Source: Nocardia salmonicida NBRC 13393 (lineage in GTDB: Bacteria > Actinomycetota > Actinomycetes > Mycobacteriales > Mycobacteriaceae). From it: a stretch of 64,000 bases of DNA. Each line of letters starts with the position of its first letter. Position 1 is the stretch's first letter. Location of the stretch: NCBI RefSeq assembly GCF_001613085.1, contig NZ_BDBR01000016.1, positions 62,001 through 126,000 on the forward strand, given 5' to 3'. Under the pieces are notes generated by a model. That model saw nothing but the letters and a program-made list of their open reading frames with translations, had not been told where the DNA came from and did not search any database. A program made the position numbers and the translations under genes. Below, piece by piece: positions 7,802-17,186 of this stretch.

Positions 7802-9393
7802 CGTTGCTCCGGTCCGAGCACCGAGTCGATGTAGACCGACGGGTTGTCCAGGTCGACGGCCGCACGTTCGGCGATGCCGAGGATCGGCCCGGCGAACACG
7901 GTGAGCGCGAGCCCGGCGCTGACGAGCCCGACGGTGGCCAGCACCATCAGCACCGGCATCCGGCCGGGATCGGTGCGGTCCTCGTAGTGCACATCGGTCG
8001 AATCCTCCACCAGGGTCGGCAGATTCGCCGCGGTGAGATGGCCTTCCGGCGCCTCTTCGCGTGGTCGCCAGAACGCTTTGCTCCAGACCCGCGCCACCGC
8101 GTAGAGCGTGAGCAGGCTCGTGACCACCGAACCTCCGACCAGCACCCAGGCCAGGACGCTGCCGTCGGCGGCGCCGGCTTCCAGGAGCGCGACCTTGCCG
8201 ATGAATCCCGAGAACGGCGGGATACCACCCAGATTCAGAGCGGGGAGCAGGAACAGCACACCGAGGAGCGGACTCGCTGCCGCCAGGCCGCCGATCCGTC
8301 GCAGTGACACCGACCCGGCTTGGCGTTCGATCAGTCCGACCGCGAGGAACAGCGCGGTCTGCACCAGAATGTGGTGGGCCACGTAGAACACCGCGCCGGT
8401 GAGCCCGGCGGTGGTGGCGAGGCCGATGCCGAAAACCATGTAGCCGATGTGGCTGATCAGCGTGAACGAGAGCAGCCGCCGGATATCGGTCTGCGCGATG
8501 GCGCCCAGGACGCCGATGAGCATCGTCGCCAGCCCACACACCAGCAGGATGTCGTCGAACGCGCCGTCAGGAAACCAGAGCGTGTGGGTGCGGATGATCG
8601 CGTACACACCGACTTTGGTGAGCAGGCCCGCGAACACCGCGGTGACCGGCGCCGGCGCGGTGGGGTAGGAGTCGGGCAGCCAGCTCGACAGCGGGAACAC
8701 CGCCGCCTTGATCCCGAACGCGACCAGCAGCACCGCGTAGCAGGCGGTGCGCACGCCACTGGGTGTCGCTTCCAGGCGCAGGGCCAGTTGCGCGAGATTC
8801 AGGGTGCCCGTCGCCGCGTAGGTGAGGCCGATGCCGATCAGGAAGATCAGCGACGACACCATCGACACCATCACATAGGCGATGCCGGTACGGATGCGTT
8901 CCTCGGTGGCGCCGACAGTGAGCAGCACGAACGAGGCGACGAGCAGGATCTCGAAGCCGACGAACAGGTTGAACAGGTCACCGGCCAGGAACGCGGTCGA
9001 CACGCCCGCGGTCAGAATCAGATAGGTGGGACGGTAGATCGAGGTCGGCTGGTGTTGGTCACCGTCGGAGATATTTTGTCCCGCACCGTAAATGGACACC
9101 ACGAGGAGCACGAAGGCCGAGACCAGCAGCATGGCGGCGCTGAGCCGGTCGACGACGAGGGTGATGCCGATCGGGGTCGGCCAGCCGCCCACCTGCACGG
9201 CGGTGGTGCCGTCGCGGTCGGCGAGGTACAGCAGCAGCCCGCTGATCACCAGCACCACCGACAGCGCCGTCAGCGTGATCATCGCCTGCAGGCGCGGGCG
9301 TCGGCCGAACACCAGGGTGGCCGCGGCGGCGAGCAGCGGAACCAGCACGGGCAGTGCGGCGATGGCGGGCAGCAGATCCTGGGACAGGGTCAC
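7798..9393 (-). CDS. mrpD: Na+/H+ antiporter subunit MrpD
   Basis: 531-residue large membrane subunit, homologous to the NuoM/NuoN proton-channel subunits of complex I. About 14 hydrophobic spans are visible; the conserved region holds AGDLFNLFVGFEI (key Glu), GIKAAVFPLSSWLPDSYPTA (key Lys) and AQTDIRRLLSF...SHIGYM. The GTG at 9393 was chosen because it overlaps the mrpC stop by 4 nt and gives a family-length protein; the reading frame is open further upstream but inside mrpC. The C-terminal ~70 residues are a soluble, acidic insert plus a last helix. Confidence 0.94.
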   Translation of the reverse strand: MTLSQDLLPAIAALPVLVPLLAAAATLVFGRRPRLQAMITLTALSVVLVISGLLLYLADRDGTTAVQVGGWPTPIGITLVVDRLSAAMLLVSAFVLLVVSIYGAGQNISDGDQHQPTSIYRPTYLILTAGVSTAFLAGDLFNLFVGFEILLVASFVLLTVGATEERIRTGIAYVMVSMVSSLIFLIGIGLTYAATGTLNLAQLALRLEATPSGVRTACYAVLLVAFGIKAAVFPLSSWLPDSYPTAPAPVTAVFAGLLTKVGVYAIIRTHTLWFPDGAFDDILLVCGLATMLIGVLGAIAQTDIRRLLSFTLISHIGYMVFGIGLATTAGLTGAVFYVAHHILVQTALFLAVGLIERQAGSVSLRRIGGLAAASPLLGVLFLLPALNLGGIPPFSGFIGKVALLEAGAADGSVLAWVLVGGSVVTSLLTLYAVARVWSKAFWRPREEAPEGHLTAANLPTLVEDSTDVHYEDRTDPGRMPVLMVLATVGLVSAGLALTVFAGPILGIAERAAVDLDNPSVYIDSVLGPEQR

Positions 9394-9773
9394 TGTTCGG
9401 GATCCTCCCGTTCGCGCCGGGCGGCGACCTGGGCGTCCTCGGGGTCGTTGGTCACGTCTTCGGTGGTGGTCAGCATGTAGGCGCGATAGGCCAGCGCGAG
9501 GACGAAAGCCGCCAGGCCCATGGTGATCACGATCGCGGTGAGCACCATCGCCTGTGCGAGCGGATCGGCCATGCCGTCGGGGGAGGTGTCGGGGCTGCCG
9601 AGGATCGGTGGTTCCCCGTCCGGGCCGCCCATCGTGAGGATCAGCAGGTTCACCGCGTTGCCGAGCAGGATCATCCCGAGCAGCATCTTCGACACCACCC
9701 GCTCGAGCAGCAGGTAGACGCCGCACGCGGTGAGCACGCCGATCGTGATGAGAAGAACGAGGTTCGCGGTCAT
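9390..9773 (-). CDS. mrpC: Na+/H+ antiporter subunit MrpC
   Basis: 127-residue homologue of NuoK with three membrane helices. The family blocks YLLLERVVSKMLLGMILLGNAVNL and ADPLAQAMVLTAIVITMG include the conserved Glu in the second helix. The C-terminal tail (TNDPEDAQVAARRERED) is charged and cytoplasmic. It overlaps mrpA and mrpD by 4 nt at either end, as expected for a tightly coupled operon. Confidence 0.94.
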   Translation of the reverse strand: MTANLVLLITIGVLTACGVYLLLERVVSKMLLGMILLGNAVNLLILTMGGPDGEPPILGSPDTSPDGMADPLAQAMVLTAIVITMGLAAFVLALAYRAYMLTTTEDVTNDPEDAQVAARREREDPEQ

Positions 9774-12559
9774 CCGAGCTCCTTGTCCAGGCGGGCGCCG
9801 AGGCTGCGCAGCACATCCAGCACCAGCCCGACGACCACCAGGTAGACGCCGAGGTCGAAGAACAGGGCGGTGACCAGTTTGATGTGGCCGAGCAGCGGCA
9901 GCGTCACCTCGATGACCGCCGAGGACAGTGGGGGTGCGCCGAGCAGCAGCGATGCGGTGGCGGTGCCCGCGGCGAGGGCGAGGCCCGTGCCGAGCAGGTG
10001 TCCGGCGTCGACCGGTAGCGCTTCGCCCAGTTCGTATCGGCCGCCCGCGAGGTAGCGCAGGGTCAGGGCCAACCCGGCGACCAGGCCACCGGCGAAGCCG
10101 CCGCCGGGCGCGTTGTGGCCGGAGAAGAAGAAGTACACCGACAGCACCATGATGGTGGGGAAGACCAGGCGAGTGGTGATCTGCAGGACCATCGAACGGT
10201 CGCGCCGGTCGAGCAGGCGCGCCGCGGGCAACCAGCTCACCGCGTCGGGGTCGTAGTTCGGTGAGTCGACGGCGCGCGGCGCGCTGCCGAATCGGCGGCT
10301 GCGGAAGACCAGCGACGCCACGCCGGTCGCGGCGACGACGAGCACCGAGATCTCGCCGAGGGTGTCCCAGGCCCGGATGTCGACCAGCAGGACGTTGACC
10401 GCGTTCTTGCCGCCGCCCATCCGGTAGGCCGCGTCGGGGATGGCCTGCCAGATCGGGTTACCGTGCCTGGCGGCGATGGCGAACGCGGCGAGCACGGGGA
10501 CGGTGATGCCGACGCCGATAGCCAGCAGCGCCCGGCGGAATTTGAACGCCGTGCCCTGGCTTTCGGCGATCTCCGCGGGGAACGCCCGCAGCACGAGCAC
10601 GAAGACGACCAAAGTCAGTGTCTCGACCAGGAATTGGGTCAGCGCGAGATCGGGTGCGCCGTGCAGTGCGAAGATCACGCCGCAGCCGTAGCCTGTCACT
10701 CCGACCACGAGCACGCTGGCCAACCTGTTGCGCAAAACGGTGGCGGCCGACGCCATCGCGATCATGATCGCGCCGATCGCCGCCTGCAACGGTGAATCCC
10801 ACAGTCGCAGTTGCACTCCCGTGCGCGTGCCGACGGCGAGCATGACCGTCGGCAGCACGATGAGCGTGCCGAGGATGGTGGCCTGACTGGCAGGCAGCGA
10901 ACCGGACTGCACAGTTCCGGTGATGCGCGACGAAAGCCGGTCCATCGCGCGCAGGGCCGCGTCGTAGTTGCGATCGGCATTGCCGAGGCGCGGGTGTGCC
11001 GGTTCACCGATCCGGCCGCGGATCAGGAACAGGGCGACACCGGCCGCGACGATGACCACCGTCAGCGCGAGCGGTCCGGTGAAGCCGTGCCAGAGGGCGA
11101 GATGGGCGTCGAGAACACCGGGCAGCGACTCGGCGTAGGGGCTCAACCATCGATCGACGGCCGAGGCGTCGAGGCCGCCCGCCAGCCCGGCCACCGCGAG
11201 CACCGCGGGCGGACCGAGCAGCAGCGGTCCGGGCGCGTGCCAGGTGACCTCGCGCTCGGGATTGGCGGTGATTCCGAAGGCGCCCCAGACGAATCGGATG
11301 CTGTAGGCCACGGTGAACGCCGAACCGACCGTGACCCCCGCCAGCATGGCGAATCGCACCGATGGGCTCAGCACATCGGCCGACCACAGCGCGCCGAGCG
11401 CCGACTCCTTGCCGACGAATCCGAGCAGCGGTGGCAGTCCGGCCATGCTGAGTGCGGCGAGCACCGCGATCGCGCACAGCACCGGCGCACGCTGCCCCAG
11501 CCCGGACAGTCGGCGCAGATCTCTGGTGCCCGCGCCGTGGTCGATGATGCCGACCACCATGAACAGGCACGCCTTGAACAGCGCGTGCGCCACCAGCAGC
11601 GTGAGCCCCGCCAGCGCCGCGTCGGGGGTGCCGATACCGACCATCGTGATCATCAGACCCAGCTGGCTGACGGTGCCGAACGCGAGTACCAGCTTCAGAT
11701 CGTGCACCTGGATCGCCCGCCACCCGGCGAGCAGCATCGTGATGATGCCGAGCGGCAGGAGCATCAGATGCCACGGCGGTGTCTGCGCGAGCGCGGGCGC
11801 CAGCCGGGCCACCAGGTAGATACCGGCTTTCACCATCGCGGCGGCGTGCAGGTACGCGCTCACCGGCGTCGGCGCCGCCATCGCACCGGGCAACCAGAAG
11901 TGCAGCGGCACGATCGCCGATTTGCTGATCGCCCCGAGCAGTACCAGGCCGATCGCCACCGACACCGCGCTCCCCGATGGAACAGCACCGGCCGCGAGCA
12001 CATCCGAGAGCAGGAAACTGTCGTAGCGGAGCCCGAGAATCACGATCCCGACCAGCATCGCCAGCCCGCCCGCACCCGTCACCAGCAGCGCCTGGATCGC
12101 GGCCCTTCGGCTGACCGAACGCTCGGCGTAGTGGCCGACGAGCAGGAACGACAGCACCGTCGTGATTTCCCAGAACACGTACAGCAGCAACATGTTGTCG
12201 CTGGTGACCAGCCCGAACATGGCGCCCGCGAATCCGGTCAGCTCGGCCGCGAACACCCCGAGCCGGGCTTCGTCACGCTCGAAGTAGCGACCGCAGTAGG
12301 CCAGGATCAACGCGCCGATGCCGAGCACCAGCGTGCACATCACCGCGGCGAGGGAATCGAAACGTAGGTCGATGTTCATCGAGATCTGCGGCGCCCACTG
12401 CACCTGCGTGCGCACGGTGTCTCCCCAGTGCGCAATCACCCAGCCGAGGCTGCCCAGTGGGACCAGCGCCAGCAGATAGAAAGCGTTGCGGCCCAGCACT
12501 CGTACGCACAGCGGGGCCAGCAGGGCGGCCAGTGCGTGAACGAGCAGAACGGCTAGCAA
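9770..12559 (-). CDS. mrpA: Na+/H+ antiporter subunit MrpA with fused MrpB domain
   Basis: 929-residue subunit. Residues 1 to about 480 form the NuoL-like MrpA core (LVTSDNMLLLYVFWEITTV, ISKSAIVPLHFWLPGAM, HDLKLVLAFGTVSQLG). About 560-700 form the DUF4040-like MrpA C-terminus (GAPDLALTQFLVETLTLVVF). About 770-925 form an MrpB domain (FSGHNAPGGGFAGGLVAG), so no separate mrpB gene is needed. Translation appears to start at TTG 12559, 5 nt after GGAGG. It is the promoter-proximal gene of the mrp operon. The A-B fusion is common in actinobacteria. Confidence 0.94.
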   Translation of the reverse strand: MLAVLLVHALAALLAPLCVRVLGRNAFYLLALVPLGSLGWVIAHWGDTVRTQVQWAPQISMNIDLRFDSLAAVMCTLVLGIGALILAYCGRYFERDEARLGVFAAELTGFAGAMFGLVTSDNMLLLYVFWEITTVLSFLLVGHYAERSVSRRAAIQALLVTGAGGLAMLVGIVILGLRYDSFLLSDVLAAGAVPSGSAVSVAIGLVLLGAISKSAIVPLHFWLPGAMAAPTPVSAYLHAAAMVKAGIYLVARLAPALAQTPPWHLMLLPLGIITMLLAGWRAIQVHDLKLVLAFGTVSQLGLMITMVGIGTPDAALAGLTLLVAHALFKACLFMVVGIIDHGAGTRDLRRLSGLGQRAPVLCAIAVLAALSMAGLPPLLGFVGKESALGALWSADVLSPSVRFAMLAGVTVGSAFTVAYSIRFVWGAFGITANPEREVTWHAPGPLLLGPPAVLAVAGLAGGLDASAVDRWLSPYAESLPGVLDAHLALWHGFTGPLALTVVIVAAGVALFLIRGRIGEPAHPRLGNADRNYDAALRAMDRLSSRITGTVQSGSLPASQATILGTLIVLPTVMLAVGTRTGVQLRLWDSPLQAAIGAIMIAMASAATVLRNRLASVLVVGVTGYGCGVIFALHGAPDLALTQFLVETLTLVVFVLVLRAFPAEIAESQGTAFKFRRALLAIGVGITVPVLAAFAIAARHGNPIWQAIPDAAYRMGGGKNAVNVLLVDIRAWDTLGEISVLVVAATGVASLVFRSRRFGSAPRAVDSPNYDPDAVSWLPAARLLDRRDRSMVLQITTRLVFPTIMVLSVYFFFSGHNAPGGGFAGGLVAGLALTLRYLAGGRYELGEALPVDAGHLLGTGLALAAGTATASLLLGAPPLSSAVIEVTLPLLGHIKLVTALFFDLGVYLVVVGLVLDVLRSLGARLDKELG

Positions 12560-12673
12560 CTCCCCCTCCGTCGGGTAGGTAGCGGTCGAGTAGCGCGCCC
12601 CGATCCTACGGGCGCGAGCGGACTGTTCGGCGACACCGAGGTTGTCGCGTCGGCCATGTCGGGTGCGGTGTGG

Positions 12674-13984
12674 CTATGGCTGACTCACCCGCGGCGGCGT
12701 GGCGGGCCGGATCTGGTACAGCACCGCGAGTCCGACCGCGGCGCCGACGGTGATGGCCAGCGCGACCTGGCCGGGCACCTGCTCCGACACCGCGACTGCG
12801 CTCGTCGGCCAGTGTCGCCGCCCGGTGGGAATCGCCCACAGGATCGACGGCAGATACAGCGCACCGAGCCCGAGCATCGCGCTCGGCAGGTAGCTGACCC
12901 GCAGCGAGCCGATGGCGAAACCGGCGACACAGGTCAACAGCATCACCCCGGCCGGCCACACGAATGCCCAGGGGAGGTATTCGGCCAGTGCGGCGAAACT
13001 GCAGATCGCGGCGGCGCCGAGCAGCGCGCCCCACGGTGTCGGCCAGCGCAGGCCCGCCAGGATCGCGCCGATGCCGACGACGAGAACGAGCAGCAGATGC
13101 CAACCGAGACTCGGTGCGTCACCGAGCGAATCGGCGGCCGCGGCCACGCTCACGGCGACGAGGACGCCGGTGCCGTCGCGGCCGGGCAGCAGCGCGGCGG
13201 CGGCGAACGCCGCCACGAGCGTGACGATCACGGCGAGCGCGATCCGCCAGGAGTCGCCCTGTCGTTCTTCGAACTCGCGACCGAGCCAGTCGGTGGCGAT
13301 CAGCAGCGACAGCGACAGCACGGTGGTGGCGATGATCGGGGTGATCGGCAGATCCGCCGCCATCCGCGGCACCGCGGGCAACATGATGCCGTGCCGGTGG
13401 CGCGCGGTGTTCACCGCCAGCAGCACGACCGCGGCGCCGATCAGCCAGTGCGGGGTGTGCACGGCTTTGTCCGCCGTCGCCGTGGTGTTCGAGGTGAACA
13501 CCGCGACGACCTGGCCGTAGACGAACACGACCAGGACCCCGAGTCCGAAACCGACCGCGGACCAGCGCATCCGCCACGCGCAGATACACAGCGCGCCGAA
13601 CAGCACCCCGCCGCACAGCGAGTCGATGTAGTTCTGGGTGGTGAGTACATCGGCGGAGGTCATCGCCCGCCCGATGAAGTAGTTGATCGCCAGCGCCGCC
13701 GCCCCACCCGTCGCGGTGAGCCAGATCAGCCCCGGTCGGGTGATCGGCCTGGACAGCACGGCGACCACGACAGCCACGATGAGACCGAGTGCGGCCGCGC
13801 GGGGAACGCTGTTGATCAGGCTGGTGACGCGGTAGGGGGAATCGATCGCCGAATCCTCACCGAAGCTGAACGGGAGGAACAGTGACATCCCCGCGGCCGC
13901 GGCCCCGGCGAACGCCGTGACCGCGTCCAGACCATCACCGATCTTGGGCACCGTGCCGACGATACCGGCGACTACCCCTCCCAC
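12674..13984 (-). CDS. Polytopic membrane protein of unknown function
   Basis: About 436 residues with 12-14 strongly hydrophobic segments and short loops, no recognised motif and no signal peptide. Loops contain TQNYIDSLCGG, HTPHWLIG and GREFEERQGDSWR. The reading frame runs upstream into the AAA gene, so the start is uncertain: GTG at 13984 is the first plausible codon after the AAA stop (14028), but it lacks a Shine-Dalgarno sequence. It follows the CDC48-like ATPase by about 43 nt on the same strand, so they may be cotranscribed. I do not recognise a family; a transporter or integral envelope protein is possible. M. tuberculosis does not have such a gene beside Rv0435c as far as I recall. 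Confidence 0.7.
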   Translation of the reverse strand: MGGVVAGIVGTVPKIGDGLDAVTAFAGAAAAGMSLFLPFSFGEDSAIDSPYRVTSLINSVPRAAALGLIVAVVVAVLSRPITRPGLIWLTATGGAAALAINYFIGRAMTSADVLTTQNYIDSLCGGVLFGALCICAWRMRWSAVGFGLGVLVVFVYGQVVAVFTSNTTATADKAVHTPHWLIGAAVVLLAVNTARHRHGIMLPAVPRMAADLPITPIIATTVLSLSLLIATDWLGREFEERQGDSWRIALAVIVTLVAAFAAAALLPGRDGTGVLVAVSVAAAADSLGDAPSLGWHLLLVLVVGIGAILAGLRWPTPWGALLGAAAICSFAALAEYLPWAFVWPAGVMLLTCVAGFAIGSLRVSYLPSAMLGLGALYLPSILWAIPTGRRHWPTSAVAVSEQVPGQVALAITVGAAVGLAVLYQIRPATPPRVSQP

Positions 13985-14027
13985 CTGGGATGTCGTGTCC
14001 GGATACCGGGGCGGCGAGTTCCGGGGA

Positions 14028-16283
14028 TCAAGCCCTGCTCTGGGCGTAGCGGCGCAGCGATTCGACCTGCGCGGGGTCGAGGGACGGGCGCACGGTGGCG
14101 CGGGCGGCGGCCACGTCCTCGGCGGTGACGTCGGCGGCGGCCATATCGCGGCGCAGTGCCGAGAGCGCGGCTTCGCGGAGCAGGGCGGCGCAGTCGGCGG
14201 CCGAGTAGCCGTCGAGATCCTCCGCGAGGGCGGCCAGGTCGACATCCTCGGCGAGCGGAACCGAGCGGCCCGCCGTGCGCAGGATCTCGAGCCGGGCCGG
14301 GCCGTCCGGCGGTGGGACGAAGACGAGGCGGTCGAGTCGGCCCGGCCGCAGCAGTGCGGGGTCGATCAACTCGGGGCGGTTGGTCGCGCCGACCACCACC
14401 ACATCGCGCAGGGGTTCGACACCGTCGAGTTCGGTGAGCAGGGCGGCGACCACCCGGTCCGACACCCCGGAGTCGCTGCTCTGGCCGCGGCGCGGCGCGA
14501 GTGCGTCGACCTCGTCGAGGAAGATCAGCGACGGTGCCGAGTCGCGGGCCCGCTGGAACAGTTCGCGCACCGCTCGTTCCGAGGAGCCGACCCACTTGTC
14601 CATCAGCTCAGCGCCTTTCACCGAGTGCACGCTGAGCTGACCGGTACCTGCCAGTGCCCGCACGAGGAAGGTCTTGCCGCAGCCGGGTGGCCCGTAGAGC
14701 AGGACGCCGCGCGGCGGTTCGACGCCGAGGCGGGCGAACGAGTCGGGGTGGCGCAGTGGCCACAGCACCGTTTCGGTGAGTGCCTGCTTGGTTTCGACCA
14801 TGTCGCCGACGTCGTCGAGGTCGAGCGATCCGATCGCCAATTCCTCTGTCCCCGAACGAGACAGCGGGCGGATCACCTCGAGCGCGCCGATCAGGTCATC
14901 CTGGATGAGGGCCGGTTCGGTGTGTTCGCGGCTGGCCCGGCCCGCCGCGCGGACCGCCGCTTCCCGGCACAGTGCGGTCAGATCAGCCACCACGAAACCC
15001 GGTGTGCGCGAAGCGATCGCCTCGAGATCGAGTTCTCCCGCGGGTATCTTGCGTAGCAGCTGTTCGAGCAGTGCCCGCCGAATTGCCGCGGTCGGCAGCG
15101 GAAGTGCCAGTTCGCGGTCACACAGGTCCGGTGCCCGTAGCCGCGAATCCACCTGTGTCGGATGGGCGGTGGTGGCCAGCAGGGCTACACACGGCGCGCG
15201 CACCGCGGCGCGCAGCTGGTCGAGAATGAGCGTGGCGACGGGCTCGGCCTCGTCGGGCAGCAGTGCGTCGATATCGGTGATCAGCAGCACGCCGCCCTGT
15301 CCGGTGGCGACATCGGCCACCGCCTCGGCGACCGCACGCAGCCGGGTGCCGCTCTCGGTCGCGCCGACGCTCGGACCGTCGAGTTCGACGATGCGACGTG
15401 GTGCGGCAACAGCTTTGGCGAAGGTGGCCTTGCCGCCGCCGGCCGGACCGGTGATGAGCACGCCGAGGTGCGCCGGTGCGCCGAGGGTCTTGAGCAACTC
15501 GGGCTCGTCGAGCGCCAAGCTCAGCCATTCGGCCAGCTTGGCCGCCTGGCTCTGCACCCCTGCGAGGTCCTCGATCTGGACCGGCGGGCTTCCCGAACTC
15601 ACCTTCGCGGCGGCGGGTTCTTGCTGATCAGACTCCGGAACCCATTGCTGCCCAGGCGCGTCGGACCTGTTTCCCGAACCCTGCCGAGGGTCGCCGTCGC
15701 GTTCCAGGGTGTGCTGGATCGCGGCCGCGCCCGCACCCCAGCCGACGGCCGAATTCGTTTGCACGCTCACCGGTCCCGGCATCGGCTCGATCGCCGTGAC
15801 GGTGAGCAGTTCGGTGGTCCAGGCGATGCCGAAGGCACGCGAGAGCGCCTGCGTGGCCGCCGAGGAACTGATGTCGGGTCCGAGATCGCGCGGCAGCAGT
15901 GACACCGTGTCACCCACGGTCACCACCTTGCCGAGCAGTGCCTGGCGCAGCGTGGCCGCCGCGATGCTGGCCATCGCGTGCGCCGAGCCGCTCAACGAGA
16001 TCTGTCTGGCGCCGAAGACCGTCACCGGGGCCACCGTCACCGCCGCGTTCTCCCGTAACCCCACGTTCGACAGCGTCACGTCATCGAGCAGGGCTACTCC
16101 CGGCGGACTGTCCGCGGGCGCCTTCGCCACCACCGCCGCGGTCCTGCGCGCACCGATCAGGGCGATGCCGTCCCATTCGCGCAGACCGAGCGCGGTGAGC
16201 GTCTCGGGGTGCAAGCGCACCACCCCGCGGCGGGCATCGGCTGCGGAGGGGTTGAGCCGGGCGGTGAGCGAAAGTTCAGCCAC
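14028..16283 (-). CDS. CDC48-like double-AAA ATPase (Rv0435c-like)
   Basis: 751-residue ATPase of the p97/CDC48 class. The N-domain (about 1-170: LTARLNPSAADARRGVVRLH, LGLREWDGIAL) resembles the CDC48 double-psi barrel. The first AAA module is degenerate (Walker A-like GPAGGGKATFAKA, Walker B LLITDIDALLP). The second is canonical: GPPGCGKTFL, LIFLDEVDALAPRRG and the second region of homology ATNRPELIDPALLRPGRLDR, ending in GYSAADCAALLREAAL. It should act as a hexameric protein-unfolding machine. The GTG at 16283 gives the conserved N-terminus; a longer open frame upstream has no similarity. The substrate is unknown; the following membrane protein could be a partner. Confidence 0.9.
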   Translation of the reverse strand: MAELSLTARLNPSAADARRGVVRLHPETLTALGLREWDGIALIGARRTAAVVAKAPADSPPGVALLDDVTLSNVGLRENAAVTVAPVTVFGARQISLSGSAHAMASIAAATLRQALLGKVVTVGDTVSLLPRDLGPDISSSAATQALSRAFGIAWTTELLTVTAIEPMPGPVSVQTNSAVGWGAGAAAIQHTLERDGDPRQGSGNRSDAPGQQWVPESDQQEPAAAKVSSGSPPVQIEDLAGVQSQAAKLAEWLSLALDEPELLKTLGAPAHLGVLITGPAGGGKATFAKAVAAPRRIVELDGPSVGATESGTRLRAVAEAVADVATGQGGVLLITDIDALLPDEAEPVATLILDQLRAAVRAPCVALLATTAHPTQVDSRLRAPDLCDRELALPLPTAAIRRALLEQLLRKIPAGELDLEAIASRTPGFVVADLTALCREAAVRAAGRASREHTEPALIQDDLIGALEVIRPLSRSGTEELAIGSLDLDDVGDMVETKQALTETVLWPLRHPDSFARLGVEPPRGVLLYGPPGCGKTFLVRALAGTGQLSVHSVKGAELMDKWVGSSERAVRELFQRARDSAPSLIFLDEVDALAPRRGQSSDSGVSDRVVAALLTELDGVEPLRDVVVVGATNRPELIDPALLRPGRLDRLVFVPPPDGPARLEILRTAGRSVPLAEDVDLAALAEDLDGYSAADCAALLREAALSALRRDMAAADVTAEDVAAARATVRPSLDPAQVESLRRYAQSRA

Positions 16284-16444
16284 CGCCCCATTCTGCCGCG
16301 TTGCGGCGCGATCAGGAATCGATAGGCCGACCGCAAGGTCAGACGGCCATTCTGGCTGGCATGACGAACTATCGCCGCAAGTCGGTACGCTGCACCGGAC
16401 GCGCCGGAGGTGCCGGCGCCGCGATCTACCGGGGAAAGCAGCAG

Positions 16445-16822
16445 ATGAACCGAATCTCCCTCGCCGTTCTGGCCGCCGGGGCACTGACCCTGACACTGGT
16501 CGGGTGTGGTTCCGGCGACGACTCCGCCGACGCGAGCGGGCTGCGCAAGGGCACGCCGAGCTCCAGCGCGCCCGCCACCACCACAGCGCCCACCTCGAAA
16601 GCGGCGCCGACCTCGGCCGCGAGCGCCGACATCACCTGCACGCAGTTCAAGTCGCTCGACGCCGACGGCGAGAAGAAGGCGATCGACAAGCTCCTCGCGG
16701 AGAATCCCGGTGGGCCGTTCGAGGGTAGCCCCAACGTGGCCCTCAGCACCGTGAAGCTGGTCTGCCTCGTTCCGTCCAATGCCGACAAGCCGGTCGCCGA
16801 CGCCGCCGGGATGAAGCCTTAA
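16445..16822 (+). CDS. Small secreted lipoprotein
   Basis: 125 residues with a type II signal sequence (MNRISLAVLAAGALTLTLVGC, the Cys being the lipidated residue), a Ser/Thr/Ala/Pro linker to about residue 60, and a short C-terminal domain with two Cys (ITCTQFKSLD and VKLVCLVPS) that probably form a disulphide. This DUF732-like layout is common among actinobacterial small lipoproteins, but I cannot name a family securely. A purine-rich GGGGAAAG lies about 9 nt before the ATG. It is divergent from the AAA ATPase and convergent with the UBP zinc-finger gene. Confidence 0.78.
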   Translation: MNRISLAVLAAGALTLTLVGCGSGDDSADASGLRKGTPSSSAPATTTAPTSKAAPTSAASADITCTQFKSLDADGEKKAIDKLLAENPGGPFEGSPNVALSTVKLVCLVPSNADKPVADAAGMKP

Positions 16823-16838
16823 TCGCTCGGCTCTCGGC

Positions 16839-17186
16839 TCAGCTCATGAGTGATTGCCAGTTCGCGGGTACCCGCGAGGCGGGGCCGGGCACGGACTGAT
16901 CAGTCGGATGGCTGGTCGGCGAGGCGAGTTCGGGACCGTCGCTGTACATCTCTCCGCTGGAGAAGTTGTAGAACCAGTCCTCGCCCGGTTCGTAGCTCTG
17001 CATGAACGGGTGCGCGGTGGCCTCGAAATGCTTCGTCGCGTGCTTGCTGGGGGAGCTGTCGCAACAGCCGACGTGCCCGCATTCGGCGCAGCGACGCAGG
17101 TGCACCCACCAGCCGCCGCCCTCGTCGCACTCGACGCAACCGGCGCCGCTGGGCGGCACGCTCGGGTTGATCCCCGCTTCAGACAT
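16839..17186 (-). CDS. UBP-type zinc finger protein
   Basis: 115 residues containing a ZnF-UBP domain: CVECDEGGGWWVHLRRCAEC, then GHVGCCD and KHATKHFEATAHPF give the CxxC...CxxC...C...H...H...H ligand set that in eukaryotes binds the free C-terminus of ubiquitin. Bacterial versions have no known ligand. A perfect AGGAGGT lies 5 nt before the ATG at 17186, and the gene overlaps the end of the histidine kinase by 8 nt, so it is the third gene of an operon with the receiver-reductase fusion and the kinase. It could be a redox or metal sensor or adaptor for the kinase (inference). Confidence 0.88.
   Translation of the reverse strand: MSEAGINPSVPPSGAGCVECDEGGGWWVHLRRCAECGHVGCCDSSPSKHATKHFEATAHPFMQSYEPGEDWFYNFSSGEMYSDGPELASPTSHPTDQSVPGPASRVPANWQSLMS

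Noticed and set aside
10811..12367. Plus-strand open frame of 518 codons opposite mrpA
   Set aside because: Gln/Arg/His-rich antisense translation; mrpA on the other strand is certain.
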